Source of the DNA: Schistosoma mansoni
Lineage: Eukaryota; Platyhelminthes; Trematoda; Strigeidida; Schistosomatidae
NCBI RefSeq assembly: GCF_000237925.1
Contig: NW_017386007.1
Coordinates: 558,001-622,000, forward strand
Length of the DNA: 64,000 bases
Reading direction: 5' to 3'
Shown here in pieces: positions 52,781-63,830 of this stretch. The translations under genes and the position numbers were made by a program. A model generated the notes under the pieces. The model worked only from the letters and a program-made list of their open reading frames with translations, ran no database searches and was not told the origin of the DNA. The stretch's first letter is position 1. The number at the start of each line of letters is the position of its first letter.

Positions 52781-55700
52781 ATGAATATAAATTTTAAAAT
52801 TATATTTAAATTATATTTAATTATTTATTTAATCAATTTAATATTGATTAAATTTCAAATCAATTATGAAGTAAAATCAATAAATATTGATTATATTAAT
52901 AATACTACTTATAATGTACTTAGTAATAATGAATCATTATTAGAATATCAAATTCAATTTTATTTAAATGATAATACACCATTGAATTATTTAGTTGGTA
53001 ATATATTGACTACTAATTATACCCATCCCCATCCCCATCCCCATCTCCACCACCCCCACCCCCACCAGCAACAACAACAACAACAACAACATGGAAACAT
53101 CTTCATTCGATCAATGTTAATCCCAGATACATATTATCAATTAACTATAAAAGGTGATTTATATACACGTAATGTGATTGATCGTGATTTGATTTGTTCT
53201 AAATTTAATTGTTGTTTATTAAATTATTGTCAAATGAATATTGAAGGTTATTTATTTACAATTAATAATTTAAAACCAATTAAATTTCAAATACAAATTA
53301 TTATTATTGATGAAAATGATAATATTCCCTTATTCCCTAAATCAATAATCAACACCGACAACAACCATAGCAACAACACTAACGAGCATAGCAACAACAC
53401 CAACAAGCATAGCAACAACACCAACAATGAAAATTTGATTGATATTTATAATCAAAATTTAAATATTTATGAATTAATTATACCAGAATCTATTTCTATA
53501 GGTAAACGTTATTCATTACCTATGGCTATAGATAAAGATTCACCACGTTATGGTATTAAACAATATCGATTACAAATAATCAATCATTTAGTTACTAACC
53601 AGATTAGTAATGATTCTTATACATCTAGTATAGAATCTCCATTCAGCTTAATTAATCCAGATCAATTAATTATAAATAAGATCAATACTAAATCTATTAT
53701 AGGATCACCTCAATTACAAGTAGATTATATGTTAGATCGTGAAAAACAATCAATTTATTATTATAGAATTATAGTTGAAGATCATGGTGAACCACCATTA
53801 TATTCTGATATGATATTACGTATTAAAGTAGCTGATATTAATGATAATGCACCAATATTCATAAATTTCACCACAGATACAACGACCTTTAACCATAATG
53901 ACAACAATAATATCTTCATTATGGAAAATCTTACCATCGGTACAAAAATCTTTCAATTTTATACAAAAGATTTAGATGAAGGTGAAAATGGTAATATTAC
54001 CTATTTAATTGATTGGAAATCAATATATGGTGGTTGGGATCAATCAAATATTCAATCAATAATATCGAAATATTCATTAAATCCATGGAATGGTGAATTG
54101 ACAATATCTGATCTTTTAGATTATGAAAATGAATTAGAACGTAAACTAATTTTATTAATACAAGCTATAGATAATGGTATACCAAAATTAACATCAAGTA
54201 TAAGTTATACAATTCATCTTATTGATATTAATGATAATGAACCAGAAATTGAAATGATCCCAATACAAACTACTGAAATAAGTAGTAGTAGTAATAATAA
54301 TAGTAGTATAGGGAATGTTAGTCAATTTCCTCTCCTTTATGAAAATGATCCAACACCACAATTATTAAGATTAATATCGATTAATGATAAAGATGATTGT
54401 TCAATAAATAAAATTCAATGTCAACTGATTAATGAAGAGCGAAATCTTGTAAGTTTTCGTTTAATCTCTTATTCAAATTATGCTTATGGTTTGTTTAATC
54501 AACGTCAATTTGATTATGAAAAAGATACAAATAAGAAGGGTCAACTTCTAGTTGGTATCCAATGTCATGATATAGCAGAACCGCCAAAATTCATTCAAAA
54601 ATGGTTTGAATTACCATTAGGTGATTTAAATGATAATTGGCCACAATTTAATCAATTGAATTATGAATTTTCAATATATGAAAATGTACCAATCTATACA
54701 AAGATTGGATATATTGTTGCTATGGATTTAGATTCAGGTATCTATGGTCAATTAAGATATGAACTGGTGTCAGATCATTTGGAATATTTGAAATTCATTC
54801 AAATCGATGCTACAAATGGAACGATATATACAACTGATCACTTAGATAGAGAATTAATCAATATCCTTCATCTCTTTGTTACTGTGAAGGATGGTGGAGT
54901 CATCGCTGATGATGATGATGACGATGGTGGTGGTGGTGGTGGTTATGATAACAGGATCAATAACGAAACGGGAAACTTCAAATCAATCATTAAAACAAAT
55001 ACAACAAGTATAAAAATTCATTTACTTGATGTAAATGATAATCCACCTAAATATAATGGATCATTAGAATTTCATATAGAAGAGAATTTACCATTAGGTA
55101 CAATAATATTAAATCAATTAAATTTTATTGATCCAGATTTAGGAGAGAATTCAACAATTAGTATAAAACTAATTGATCAATCATACTTTTATTTACCTAG
55201 TATATCCGATCAATTAAATAGTAACCATGGCAACGAAATGAATGATAATTCTATGATTTCAGTTGATAATCAATCAAGATTGGTTGTATCTGGGGTATTA
55301 GATCGTGAGAAACAAACTCAATTTATAATTAAATTAATTGCATATGACCATGGTCAATTCATAAGTCATACATGTACAACTACCTTGACATTTTACATTG
55401 ATGATATCAATGATAATCAACCATATTTATTATATCCAAATAATGGTAGTCTATTATTTGGTATGTCTAAATCATCGAATTGGTTAAATAGCCGTCAATC
55501 TACATCATCAATGATACCAGTTGATACACCATTTGGTACATTAATAGCTACAATACGTGGTAAAGATTTAGATGCTGGTGATAATGGTACCGTCATTTAT
55601 ACTATAGTACCAAGTAAAATCTACCATTTAAAACAAAAACTTAAACAACAACAGAATGATATTAGTATGAAGGTGAATAATAGGAATTCGATTGATACTT

Positions 55701-57061
55701 TTGAAAATCCTAGCAATAGAAGTAATTTGAAGATAAGTAGTAAAAGACAATCCAACTCGTTTGATCCTTTTGAAAGTACTAGCAGTAGAAGTAATCTAAA
55801 GATAAACGAAAGAAAACTGAAATATGAAGTCGATGAGAATACAGACTTCTTGGAACTTCATGATGGATTTTTCTATTTTACTATTCATGAACAAACAGGT
55901 CAATTAACAACATCTTGGAATAATCACTTCAAAAAGAAAGAAATTGAATTATCCATTAAAAATCAATCTATTCATATGAATGAATTACAATTAAGGAATC
56001 AATATTTAAGATCAAGGAGTACACCTATACCTGGTTTATATATAATAACAATTCATTTACAAGATAAAGGTAAACCACAACAAACTACTGAAGTCATTTT
56101 TTATGTCAATATCAGTGAACCTATAGGGAATCCATTTGGCTTTTGGACATTACATCATTCCCATATTAGTAATAAAATAATATTGATTTTAATTATTATA
56201 TGTAGTTTAGCTTTAATTATCAGTTTAACCGCTGTCATATTATGGATACGTTTCAAATCAGATCATCAAATATTAAGATCTTTATCGAATACTTCATGTA
56301 GAGAATATAAACCAGGTATAATCATTACATCAGATACACAGAATCATAATAAACATTATGAATTTCATCATTCCGTCAATTTATCTCCTATGACTGATAG
56401 AAGATATGAGAAAACTTCAAATCGGACAATCTTCTTACCTTCAACTGTTTTAGGATCATATCCTAAAGAATTTCCTTCATCAGAAGGTTTATATGATGGA
56501 ACATTATTAACAGGGACAATGATAACCACTAGTATAGATGAGAAATTACCTTCTTATATACAACCATGTTATAGTGATGAGAATGCTAATCAATTATCTA
56601 TACATGTATATCCTTTTCATGTTAATGAACAAAACGAGTCATGCCATCATACAACTGAATGGATGTCAACAACACCAAACAGATATCATACTATACCATA
56701 TCAACCAACTTCATTCATTATTAAACATTCTAATGAACCGATTCCAAATATTATACATATGGATTCCTTTGCTGATAGAATAGACCTATATGATAAAGAT
56801 GTACAATTATTAAGTAATGGTATGATATCTGTTAATTTAACTAATATAACTAATCAAACAAATAGTATATGTGGTAGTGATAGTGGAGTAGATAGTGGTA
56901 CAGGTATTATTATTACTACTTCAGATACATATTTACCAATATCATCATGGTATTTAACGGATTTAGATAATAAAATTAATTATCATGATTCAATTTATGG
57001 TTCTTTTAAGTTACCATGTGAAAAACCTGACATGAATAACATCAGTCATGGTAATATATAA
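52781..57061 (+). CDS. Protocadherin-like cell-adhesion protein, intronless
   Basis: 1426 aa in one exon. A hydrophobic N terminus (residues 7-23) serves as signal peptide. About seven extracellular cadherin repeats follow, marked by calcium-binding linkers DENDN (about 176), DINDN (about 351), DINDN (about 481), DLNDN (about 614), DVNDN (about 750) and DINDN (about 875), with LDRE-type motifs. One membrane helix (about 1132-1155, 'IILILIIICSLALIISLTAV') precedes a roughly 270-aa tail containing 'GSDSGVDSGTG' but no catenin-binding region that I recognise, as usual for protocadherins. Expected role: calcium-dependent adhesion at the cell surface. Oddities: His/Pro (82-95) and Gln (96-103) runs in the first repeat, three Asn-rich 'HSNNTN' units (about 196-215), an Asp6-Gly6 run (about 709-721) and a roughly 100-residue low-complexity insert in the seventh repeat. 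Very AT-rich codons. The first ATG follows a likely acceptor. Confidence 0.95.
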   Translation: MNINFKIIFKLYLIIYLINLILIKFQINYEVKSINIDYINNTTYNVLSNNESLLEYQIQFYLNDNTPLNYLVGNILTTNYTHPHPHPHLHHPHPHQQQQQQQQHGNIFIRSMLIPDTYYQLTIKGDLYTRNVIDRDLICSKFNCCLLNYCQMNIEGYLFTINNLKPIKFQIQIIIIDENDNIPLFPKSIINTDNNHSNNTNEHSNNTNKHSNNTNNENLIDIYNQNLNIYELIIPESISIGKRYSLPMAIDKDSPRYGIKQYRLQIINHLVTNQISNDSYTSSIESPFSLINPDQLIINKINTKSIIGSPQLQVDYMLDREKQSIYYYRIIVEDHGEPPLYSDMILRIKVADINDNAPIFINFTTDTTTFNHNDNNNIFIMENLTIGTKIFQFYTKDLDEGENGNITYLIDWKSIYGGWDQSNIQSIISKYSLNPWNGELTISDLLDYENELERKLILLIQAIDNGIPKLTSSISYTIHLIDINDNEPEIEMIPIQTTEISSSSNNNSSIGNVSQFPLLYENDPTPQLLRLISINDKDDCSINKIQCQLINEERNLVSFRLISYSNYAYGLFNQRQFDYEKDTNKKGQLLVGIQCHDIAEPPKFIQKWFELPLGDLNDNWPQFNQLNYEFSIYENVPIYTKIGYIVAMDLDSGIYGQLRYELVSDHLEYLKFIQIDATNGTIYTTDHLDRELINILHLFVTVKDGGVIADDDDDDGGGGGGYDNRINNETGNFKSIIKTNTTSIKIHLLDVNDNPPKYNGSLEFHIEENLPLGTIILNQLNFIDPDLGENSTISIKLIDQSYFYLPSISDQLNSNHGNEMNDNSMISVDNQSRLVVSGVLDREKQTQFIIKLIAYDHGQFISHTCTTTLTFYIDDINDNQPYLLYPNNGSLLFGMSKSSNWLNSRQSTSSMIPVDTPFGTLIATIRGKDLDAGDNGTVIYTIVPSKIYHLKQKLKQQQNDISMKVNNRNSIDTFENPSNRSNLKISSKRQSNSFDPFESTSSRSNLKINERKLKYEVDENTDFLELHDGFFYFTIHEQTGQLTTSWNNHFKKKEIELSIKNQSIHMNELQLRNQYLRSRSTPIPGLYIITIHLQDKGKPQQTTEVIFYVNISEPIGNPFGFWTLHHSHISNKIILILIIICSLALIISLTAVILWIRFKSDHQILRSLSNTSCREYKPGIIITSDTQNHNKHYEFHHSVNLSPMTDRRYEKTSNRTIFLPSTVLGSYPKEFPSSEGLYDGTLLTGTMITTSIDEKLPSYIQPCYSDENANQLSIHVYPFHVNEQNESCHHTTEWMSTTPNRYHTIPYQPTSFIIKHSNEPIPNIIHMDSFADRIDLYDKDVQLLSNGMISVNLTNITNQTNSICGSDSGVDSGTGIIITTSDTYLPISSWYLTDLDNKINYHDSIYGSFKLPCEKPDMNNISHGNI

Positions 57062-57399
57062 GAATTACGTAATATAGTCAAGTGTTCACTTAGAAACATC
57101 ACCTTACACATGTAATACAACTAATGAAACAAGAGAAGGATACTTTTCTCAAGTATACTGTCTAATCCATGTTTATATATAATTGAAGAAATGAAGTATT
57201 TCATATTTACATTACAAAAATGAATCTCTATCCAGTGTGATCTATAGTGTGTTTATTATGATCCGGTAAGTTCATTATTAAATTTACCTATTATAATCTA
57301 TATTGAATGACTGTTAAATTTAGTAGTTACAAATGGAATGTTGAAAACTGATCAATCCCAAAGATCCTTTGATAATCACTTGTAGAAAAATTGATTATA
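57062..57399 (+). other. Protocadherin 3' flank
   Basis: AT-rich, presumed 3' untranslated region. I see no canonical AATAAA in this stretch, so the polyadenylation site is not placed. Confidence 0.4.
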
Positions 57400-57655
57400 G
57401 ATCAGAGAGAGGTTTTGTGCAGATTTCAGTATTTTCATAGTTCAAATCATGAGTCAATTGAAGCTAAACCATCATGGAAAACCTGAGAGCACTGGACGGC
57501 CATTTCGTCCTATTATGGGACTCCTCAACAGTTCGCATCCACGATCCTGACTCTCGAGATTTGAATCCAGTACCTACCAGTCTCGCGCCAGAGCACTTAA
57601 CTGATAGACCACTAAGCCGGCCTGCATCCAACGGTGTTAATGTCTAACCTCAACC
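57400..57655 (-). repeat. SINE-B, cut by an assembly gap
   Basis: Tail, ribozyme, B box and A box on the minus strand. The ribozyme has the first core C replaced (TTGAGGA). Its last 130 bases (57526-57655) recur with one difference at 62647-62776. Confidence 0.75.
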
Positions 57656-57855
57656 NNNNNNNNNNNNNNNNNNNNNNNNNNNNNNNNNNNNNNNNNNNNN
57701 NNNNNNNNNNNNNNNNNNNNNNNNNNNNNNNNNNNNNNNNNNNNNNNNNNNNNNNNNNNNNNNNNNNNNNNNNNNNNNNNNNNNNNNNNNNNNNNNNNNN
57801 NNNNNNNNNNNNNNNNNNNNNNNNNNNNNNNNNNNNNNNNNNNNNNNNNNNNNNN
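57656..57855. other. Assembly gap, 200 N
   Basis: A run of 200 undetermined bases; the round length suggests a scaffolding placeholder rather than a measured gap. Confidence 0.95.
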
Positions 57856-57960
57856 AGAATCGGATAGAACTAGAAAGGAAGGCCGATGACAGAGTGGGTT
57901 GAAGAATACTGGTTGGTGGCCTATGCTCCATTGGGAGTAACAGGCGTAAGTAAAAGTAAA
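57856..57960 (+). mobile_element. RTE LINE 3' end
   Basis: The last 100 bp of the element, ending 'aacaggcgtaagtaaaagt'. The 5' side is hidden by the gap. Confidence 0.75.
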
Positions 57961-58199
57961 ATAAGTAGAGGCTTGTGGCTTCGAACATTATCGAGACAAT
58001 ATGAATAGACTAATCAATTACATGCCTAAACATTAATGAGAAGATTCAAACAATCAATACAAATGCACTCAATCGATTGTGTTTTTAATTTCTTATTCAT
58101 ACCTACCCCATCAACAGCCAAGCCCGTTTTTTCACACCTTCCCAATTTACAGTTATGTGCTTCTCAGCACACTATATCATTGTATATTTGAACGTAAAC

Positions 58200-58290
58200 G
58201 AATCAGACACGAATTATATGGTTTTGTGGCTAGTAGTAGGATCCATAGCTCCCGTTTCGTCTTGTTTAGAAATTTTCCGCTGAAAGTACC
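58200..58290 (-). repeat. SINE-A relic
   Basis: A diverged minus-strand ribozyme region ('cccgtttcgtcttgtttaga') with a neighbouring B-box-like complement near 58325. Old and inactive. Confidence 0.4.
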
Positions 58291-58909
58291 TGAATCACAG
58301 TGTTATGTTTTTTAACATCGGAACTCGAACTCCGTAGCTTCAGATTCAAACAATGAACATATTGATCATTGAGCTATTGAATAAAAATAGCTACTCACTC
58401 CTTAGACATTTATAGTTGATATCATTATGAGAAAGATTTCATTTGTGGCCTTATATCCATCTGTTCTACATAACTTAGTACACATTGACTTCATCGATAG
58501 CATTTGTACTGGATTCACAATTGTCAGAAAACATTAATCAAAATTCAATTCTGAGTACCAAAAAAGAGAAGAATTAATCCCTCATATGGTGAATAAGATT
58601 CATCCAAACTGTACGATTTAGTAGCTCATTGGATAGCGTATTCAGTGTTTAAAGTACTGGATTCAAGTTCCTGAGCTAAGATCAACGCTGACAAAACACG
58701 TGTCCAGAACTCCACTATTAGCTACAATCTATCTATTCTCTCTGTATATTTTGTCCTTTTCTCACTGTCAGCAGTCAATAACAAATGTCAACAATTTTGC
58801 TAAACCTTCAGCTAATTAACTGTTCAATATATCTTTTCAAAGCTATTTACATTAAAACTTACTCATATATTGACCATGTGAGTTTAGTTTTATGTGTTTT
58901 AATATTTAA

Positions 58910-59125
58910 CGGTTAAGGTCAAACGGATTAGTCAACCACCATTTGAAATCTAGAAGCATTGAACGGCCATTCCGTCCTAATATGAACTCATGAGCAGTGC
59001 ACATCCACGACTTCGTACGCGGACTCGAACCCGAGACTTTCAGTCTCACACACAAACGCTTAACCTCTAGACCATTAAACTGGCATCCAACGATGTTAAT
59101 GTCTAACTTCAACTAATCCACTAAT
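58910..59125 (-). repeat. SINE-B, diverged
   Basis: Minus strand with a complement B box ('gggttcgagtccgcg') and A box; ribozyme core lost. Confidence 0.65.
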
Positions 59126-60394
59126 AATTTAAACGTTTAACTATAATTAACTACTTATAATTATTTAGAAAAGAGTTTATCACAAAAATGAATGACTTTT
59201 CCCAGTTTAATATTAATCAACCTAGACAAGTTTTACTGATTTGTTTGATTTATTTCGTTGACTTATCCGAATATCACTTTGTCAAAAATAACCATAATAT
59301 GAAGTATGTTGTTGCGTATTCGTAAGTCAGGATCATCAATTCTGTAGTGCCGTGCTTCTTTTAATCGTTCACCTCGATAACCGTTATAATACAAATCTTA
59401 ATGGTGTATAAAATCAGAAGGTAAAGAGAAGCGGCAACTACAGTTTTATTGATAAATGACGCAGGCCAGAAAGCTATAAGCATATGGGCAAATATCAGCG
59501 AGCAAGCGGAGATAACGTACATTGGGAGATGGCGGGTAAGCCAACTTACTTCAATCAAGCGTTAATCAATATCTATAGTCAGATAAGAATAAATGATAGA
59601 CATGCGATGAATAGGATAAGATGGGTACACACATCTACGCTCATATAAAAAATAGTCGGGGTTGATAAGTGAATAATTAACAAGGTGAAAACTTTACTTA
59701 AGATGGATAGGTAAATTGGTTTGCCCAGAAGTTGGAATAAGGTATATGGGCTTAACATAGCAACCGACACTAAAAGGTATCTAACTATTTAAACTATATA
59801 GCAAAGGACCATTCGAATATGTGATATACTGATATTACTTATATGATTTATGATTGAGTGAAGTTGAATTAGACATACTTCTATATAGTCTGGTTCGCAT
59901 ATACTTATAGTTAAAGGAAAAAAAATTAATGAGATGATGGAGATGATTTGTAGCTAAGGTGGATGATTTTGATGTGGGTTTGTTTTCTGAGCTGGATGGT
60001 TTGGTCGTGGAGCTTTCATCGTCTTTCTGAATGACATCGTCAGCAGCACAAACTTCGGGTAGAAGTGAAGTGTTTGAATTTTTCCACATGTGATTCACAG
60101 CTTGTCCTATGCACCTCAATGTTGATTGGTTCTTGTTGACCTTAAATTTGTCACTGTTTATTTCTTTGTTAATTAATGAATTTGATGAATCTATTCATTA
60201 TTAAACAAAGCTAAGAAAAAGTGAAAACTTCTTCCAAACGATTTTGTAATCATTAATTACTGAGTGATCATTTACTTGATCTATTACTTCATCATTAACA
60301 AATATGTTTTGTATAAATGAATTAGTGGTTTATAGAATACAAAGGGAACTTATTACCAGTTCCTCACGATGTATAACATATTGTTGGTATATAT
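59126..60394. other. Intergenic DNA with one repeat F copy
   Basis: Repeat F occurs on the minus strand at about 59930-60095, with frame 'DDESSTTKPSSSENKPTSKS'. No host gene was recognised in the rest. Confidence 0.45.
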
Positions 60395-60909
60395 GCCCCC
60401 AAATGCCTTGGTACGGCCGAGAGTGGGGAGAGTTCACTCTCTCTCTTGAAAAGCTCTCACATCGCCACGCGTATATAGCCTCTACCAGCGAAGTCCTACT
60501 CACTGCAGGTGTTGTTTACGGAATTGAGAGGACGAAAAGCGAATGTCCAGTGCTCTAACCGGGTTGGTGGACACGGAAACTCCACCTAAAGGAGTTGGAA
60601 AACCCTATCTCCAAACCAATGGTGCACATGGGCTCCAGTATCCTGAAGGAACAAATGGCGTATGAATCAATCGTTGGTCATCAGCTACCATGGGACTGCA
60701 TCTCATTACGATGCTCCACTACCTTGTGGATCAGATCTTTAGGTCGTAGGCTCCAGGTTTGGCCCCCTAAAAAAACCACATGACTCGGTCTGGTCACCCG
60801 GGCAGTATCACAACCCTCACACAAATCAGATGAGATTTGTGTGGCGCATATGTACCTGGTGCCTCTTCGTACCAATATTTATGTGTTTGGATATATAAAA
60901 ATAAATAAA
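60395..60909 (+). mobile_element. Retroposon D, full length with 13-bp target duplication
   Basis: Flanked by TGTTGGTATATAT at 60382-60394 and 60910-60922. It starts GCCCCCAAATGCC and ends with the shared tail 'gtaccaatatttatgtgttt' plus A/T units. At 515 bp this copy fixes the element's boundaries. Confidence 0.85.
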
Positions 60910-60922
60910 TGTTGGTATATAT

Positions 60923-61784
60923 ATCATAACGGGGACAAAGAATCACTTTCAGTTTTTGATAAATCAAAACTATGACTTTGAATAAACAAGAGGTTTCTGG
61001 TTATATACTATATATAAAACTAAATCTGAGAATGAAAAGTTGCCTAATGTTATGGTGTTATTGAACATAATAACGGTGGTAACGCTAATTAGTTCTTCCA
61101 TACAGTTAACAATAGCTGTCTTCTCTTATATTCGTAGCTTATTGACCCTGGGATATATCTGACATCAATTGGATCGTATAATTATTGATAGCGACTTGTA
61201 CATATCATCAGTACTCGTATATAATTATTGATTTGATTCGCGTTAATGATTAACAGAGTTAAATAAGTCATCTACAAGAATGAATTTCGAATATGTATAG
61301 AGAATAGAGAGAAACGAAATGGATTGCAAAATGCATGTTAAATAACTCGATTTAACCAAGAATGAGTCAACATTTATAGAAGGGGCATCAGCCTTGTGAC
61401 TTTCGAAGAACCTCGGCTTTCATCATGAGGTGTCATAATTCTTCCTTCAACTCCCAGGGCAAAGTTAAAACGGTTTGGATTATTTCTTCTGGTTAGCGTT
61501 TTTTTAGCGAGTTAGTTTTTCTACAGGGATGGGGTTGCTAACCCCATACCCAACCCTCCTCCTATATCCTAGCTTGGGACCGGAAGTAGACCCCGGAGGA
61601 GCTACATACGAAAATAGTCGACATTTATAGTCAAAAAAAATAAGTTACACATATGTAATGAGTCGAATAATAAATGGACACAAATACGATCATATAAAAA
61701 ACAACAGTCAAGATTAATAAGAGAATAATTGAAAAGATCAAAATGTGACTTAAGAAGAATGAATAGACTTGGGTAGTTGAAATC
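60923..61784. other. Intergenic DNA with a GC-rich repeat-like block
   Basis: At 61500-61610 a GC-rich block ('ctaaccccatacccaaccct', 'gacccc'-type motifs) stands out and is probably a mobile-element piece of unrecognised family. Nothing else was identified. Confidence 0.35.
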
Positions 61785-61925
61785 ATGAGTCAATTGAAGC
61801 TAGACCACCATGGAATACCTGGAAGCACTGGACGATCGTTTCGTCCTATGTAGGACTCCTCAGTGGCAGTGCGCATCCACGATCCCGCACTCGCGAGATT
61901 CCAACCCAGGACCTACCTAGTTTGA
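61785..61925 (-). repeat. SINE-B with ribozyme
   Basis: The minus-strand ribozyme keeps CTGAGGA, GTCC/GGAC, GAAAC and a GTC triplet with helix III CGATCG. Three extra bases (CCA) interrupt helix I next to the core. Confidence 0.7.
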
Positions 61926-62244
61926 TGATTGTTCCAGAGGCTAGAATAACTTATATGGGTTTAACATAATTCAAGTCACTGTAATTTATTGACAAGAACT
62001 AAGAAAGACTGAACATACATCCACTTTCAATCAATAAAATATCGATTCATCTCAATGATTAGTAACTAAGCTCTCATCATTTATGTTACATAATCAAAAT
62101 CAATTCATTGAATACAATGGAGAATATCTTGATATTCAATTAATCAGTTTTATACAAATACATTGAAAGTTAATCAACACAATTCACTTTCAATCAATAT
62201 GGGATTATATGAAATGAAGATGTAATATTGTTAACTAGAGATTA

Positions 62245-62446
62245 TAGTTGAAATCATAAGTCAATTGAGGCTAGAACACCATGGAAAACCTAGAAGCACT
62301 GGACGATCGTTTCGTCCTATTATGGGACCCCTTAGCATGCGCGATCCCGCACTCGCGAGATTCGAACCCAGGACCTACTAGAGCACTTAACCGATAGACT
62401 ATTGAGCCGACATCCAACGGTGTTAATGTCTGGTGGGTCCTGGGTT
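62245..62446 (-). repeat. SINE-B, cut by an assembly gap
   Basis: Tail, damaged ribozyme, B box and A box. The last bases before the gap ('gtgggtcctgggtt') are in plus orientation, so a fold-back starts here. Confidence 0.7.
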
Positions 62447-62646
62447 NNNNNNNNNNNNNNNNNNNNNNNNNNNNNNNNNNNNNNNNNNNNNNNNNNNNNN
62501 NNNNNNNNNNNNNNNNNNNNNNNNNNNNNNNNNNNNNNNNNNNNNNNNNNNNNNNNNNNNNNNNNNNNNNNNNNNNNNNNNNNNNNNNNNNNNNNNNNNN
62601 NNNNNNNNNNNNNNNNNNNNNNNNNNNNNNNNNNNNNNNNNNNNNN
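62447..62646. other. Assembly gap, 200 N
   Basis: A second run of 200 undetermined bases, same length as the first. Confidence 0.95.
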
Positions 62647-63175
62647 CAACAGTTCGCATCCACGATCCTGACTCTCGAGATTTGAATCCAGTACCTACCA
62701 GTCTCGCGCCAGAGCACTTAACTGATAGACCACTGAGCCGGCCTGCATCCAACGGTGTTAATGTCTAACCTCAACCAATCCACGATTTTTGAGCAACCGT
62801 TCACCAATTGTCTTCAGTGAGTTGATATCTCTACAACACATGTGGTTGAACTCCACTGGAACTCAAGGAAACATCCTTTGAATTCAGTCAGTAGTGAGCA
62901 TATGATTATAGATCAGAAGGGGTTTTGTGAAGATTTCAGTGTTTTCATAGTTGAAATAATGAATCAGTTGAAGCTAGACCACAATAGGAAACCTGGAAAC
63001 ACCGGAGGGCCGTTCCTTTCTATTACGGGGCTCCTCAGCAGTGGGCATCCATGATCTCGCCTCATAAGATTCGAGATAGACCCATAATAGGACGAAACGG
63101 CCGTCCAGTGCTTTCAGGTTTTCCATGGTGTTCTAGCTTCAATTGACTCATGATTTCAACTATGAAAAATTGATT
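62647..63175. repeat. SINE-B copies, tandem then fold-back
   Basis: A minus-strand head and 5' part (62647-62915), then a minus tail and ribozyme region (62915-63075), then an inverted plus-strand ribozyme 3' half and tail (63075-63170). The plus half keeps GAAACGGCCGTC but lacks the 5' side of the ribozyme. Confidence 0.7.
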
Positions 63176-63224
63176 GACAACGGAAATGGTTCTTTATGAT
63201 GAAATCAAATACATTAGGAATGTA

Positions 63225-63545
63225 ATATTTGTTATTCAATTAATAAAAATTAGGAAACTGTGACCAATGGAGCAAAATCTCTGTCGGGTTTGAGACAGTT
63301 ATCCACCTAAGACAATGGAGAAATGGTTACTCAAGATTATGAATCGATTGAAGTTAAACAATAATATCGTTGAATGCCGGCTCAGCGGCCTAGAGTTTAA
63401 GCGTTTGAGCATCAAACCGAAAGTCTTCGGTTCGATTCCTCTTGGTGCGAGATCATGTATGCATATTGCTAAGGAGTCCAATACTAGGACGAAGCTGCCA
63501 TTCAGTGCTTTCAGGTTTTTCGAGGTGATGTAGCTTAGAATAATT
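63225..63545 (+). repeat. SINE-B, diverged
   Basis: 5' part, A box 'ctcagcggcctagagtttaa', B box 'ggttcgattcctc', then a decayed ribozyme and tail. Confidence 0.6.
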
Positions 63546-63744
63546 CATGAATTCAAATAATAAACCAATAAGAATTCATATCATATATCTGTAATCAAAA
63601 AGGTCTATAAACATCTGATAAGTGAATCACGTCAGTTGGACGAATACTGCATCAAACCTAGAAAATAGACTTTGCATAATACAGTATTGTAAGATATTAT
63701 TCTGTGTTTGCACTGCCATGAGAATAGTTAGTTATTCGGAAATA

Positions 63745-63830
63745 ATTACTACTTACTTACTTATTTAGTTAGTTACGCGTGTTACCCTTCGTAGAGACGC
63801 ATAAGCTGTCCACCAGCATTCCTCATAGAA
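63745..63830 (-). mobile_element. RTE LINE 3' end, short
   Basis: The complement of the RTE terminus ('gtaactaactaaataagtaa'-like tail, then 'gtgttacccttcgtagagac'). Only about 80 bp remain, a severe 5' truncation. Confidence 0.65.

Noticed and set aside
57634-57988. Proteins spanning the N run
   Set aside because: These frames are open only because undetermined bases cannot produce stops.
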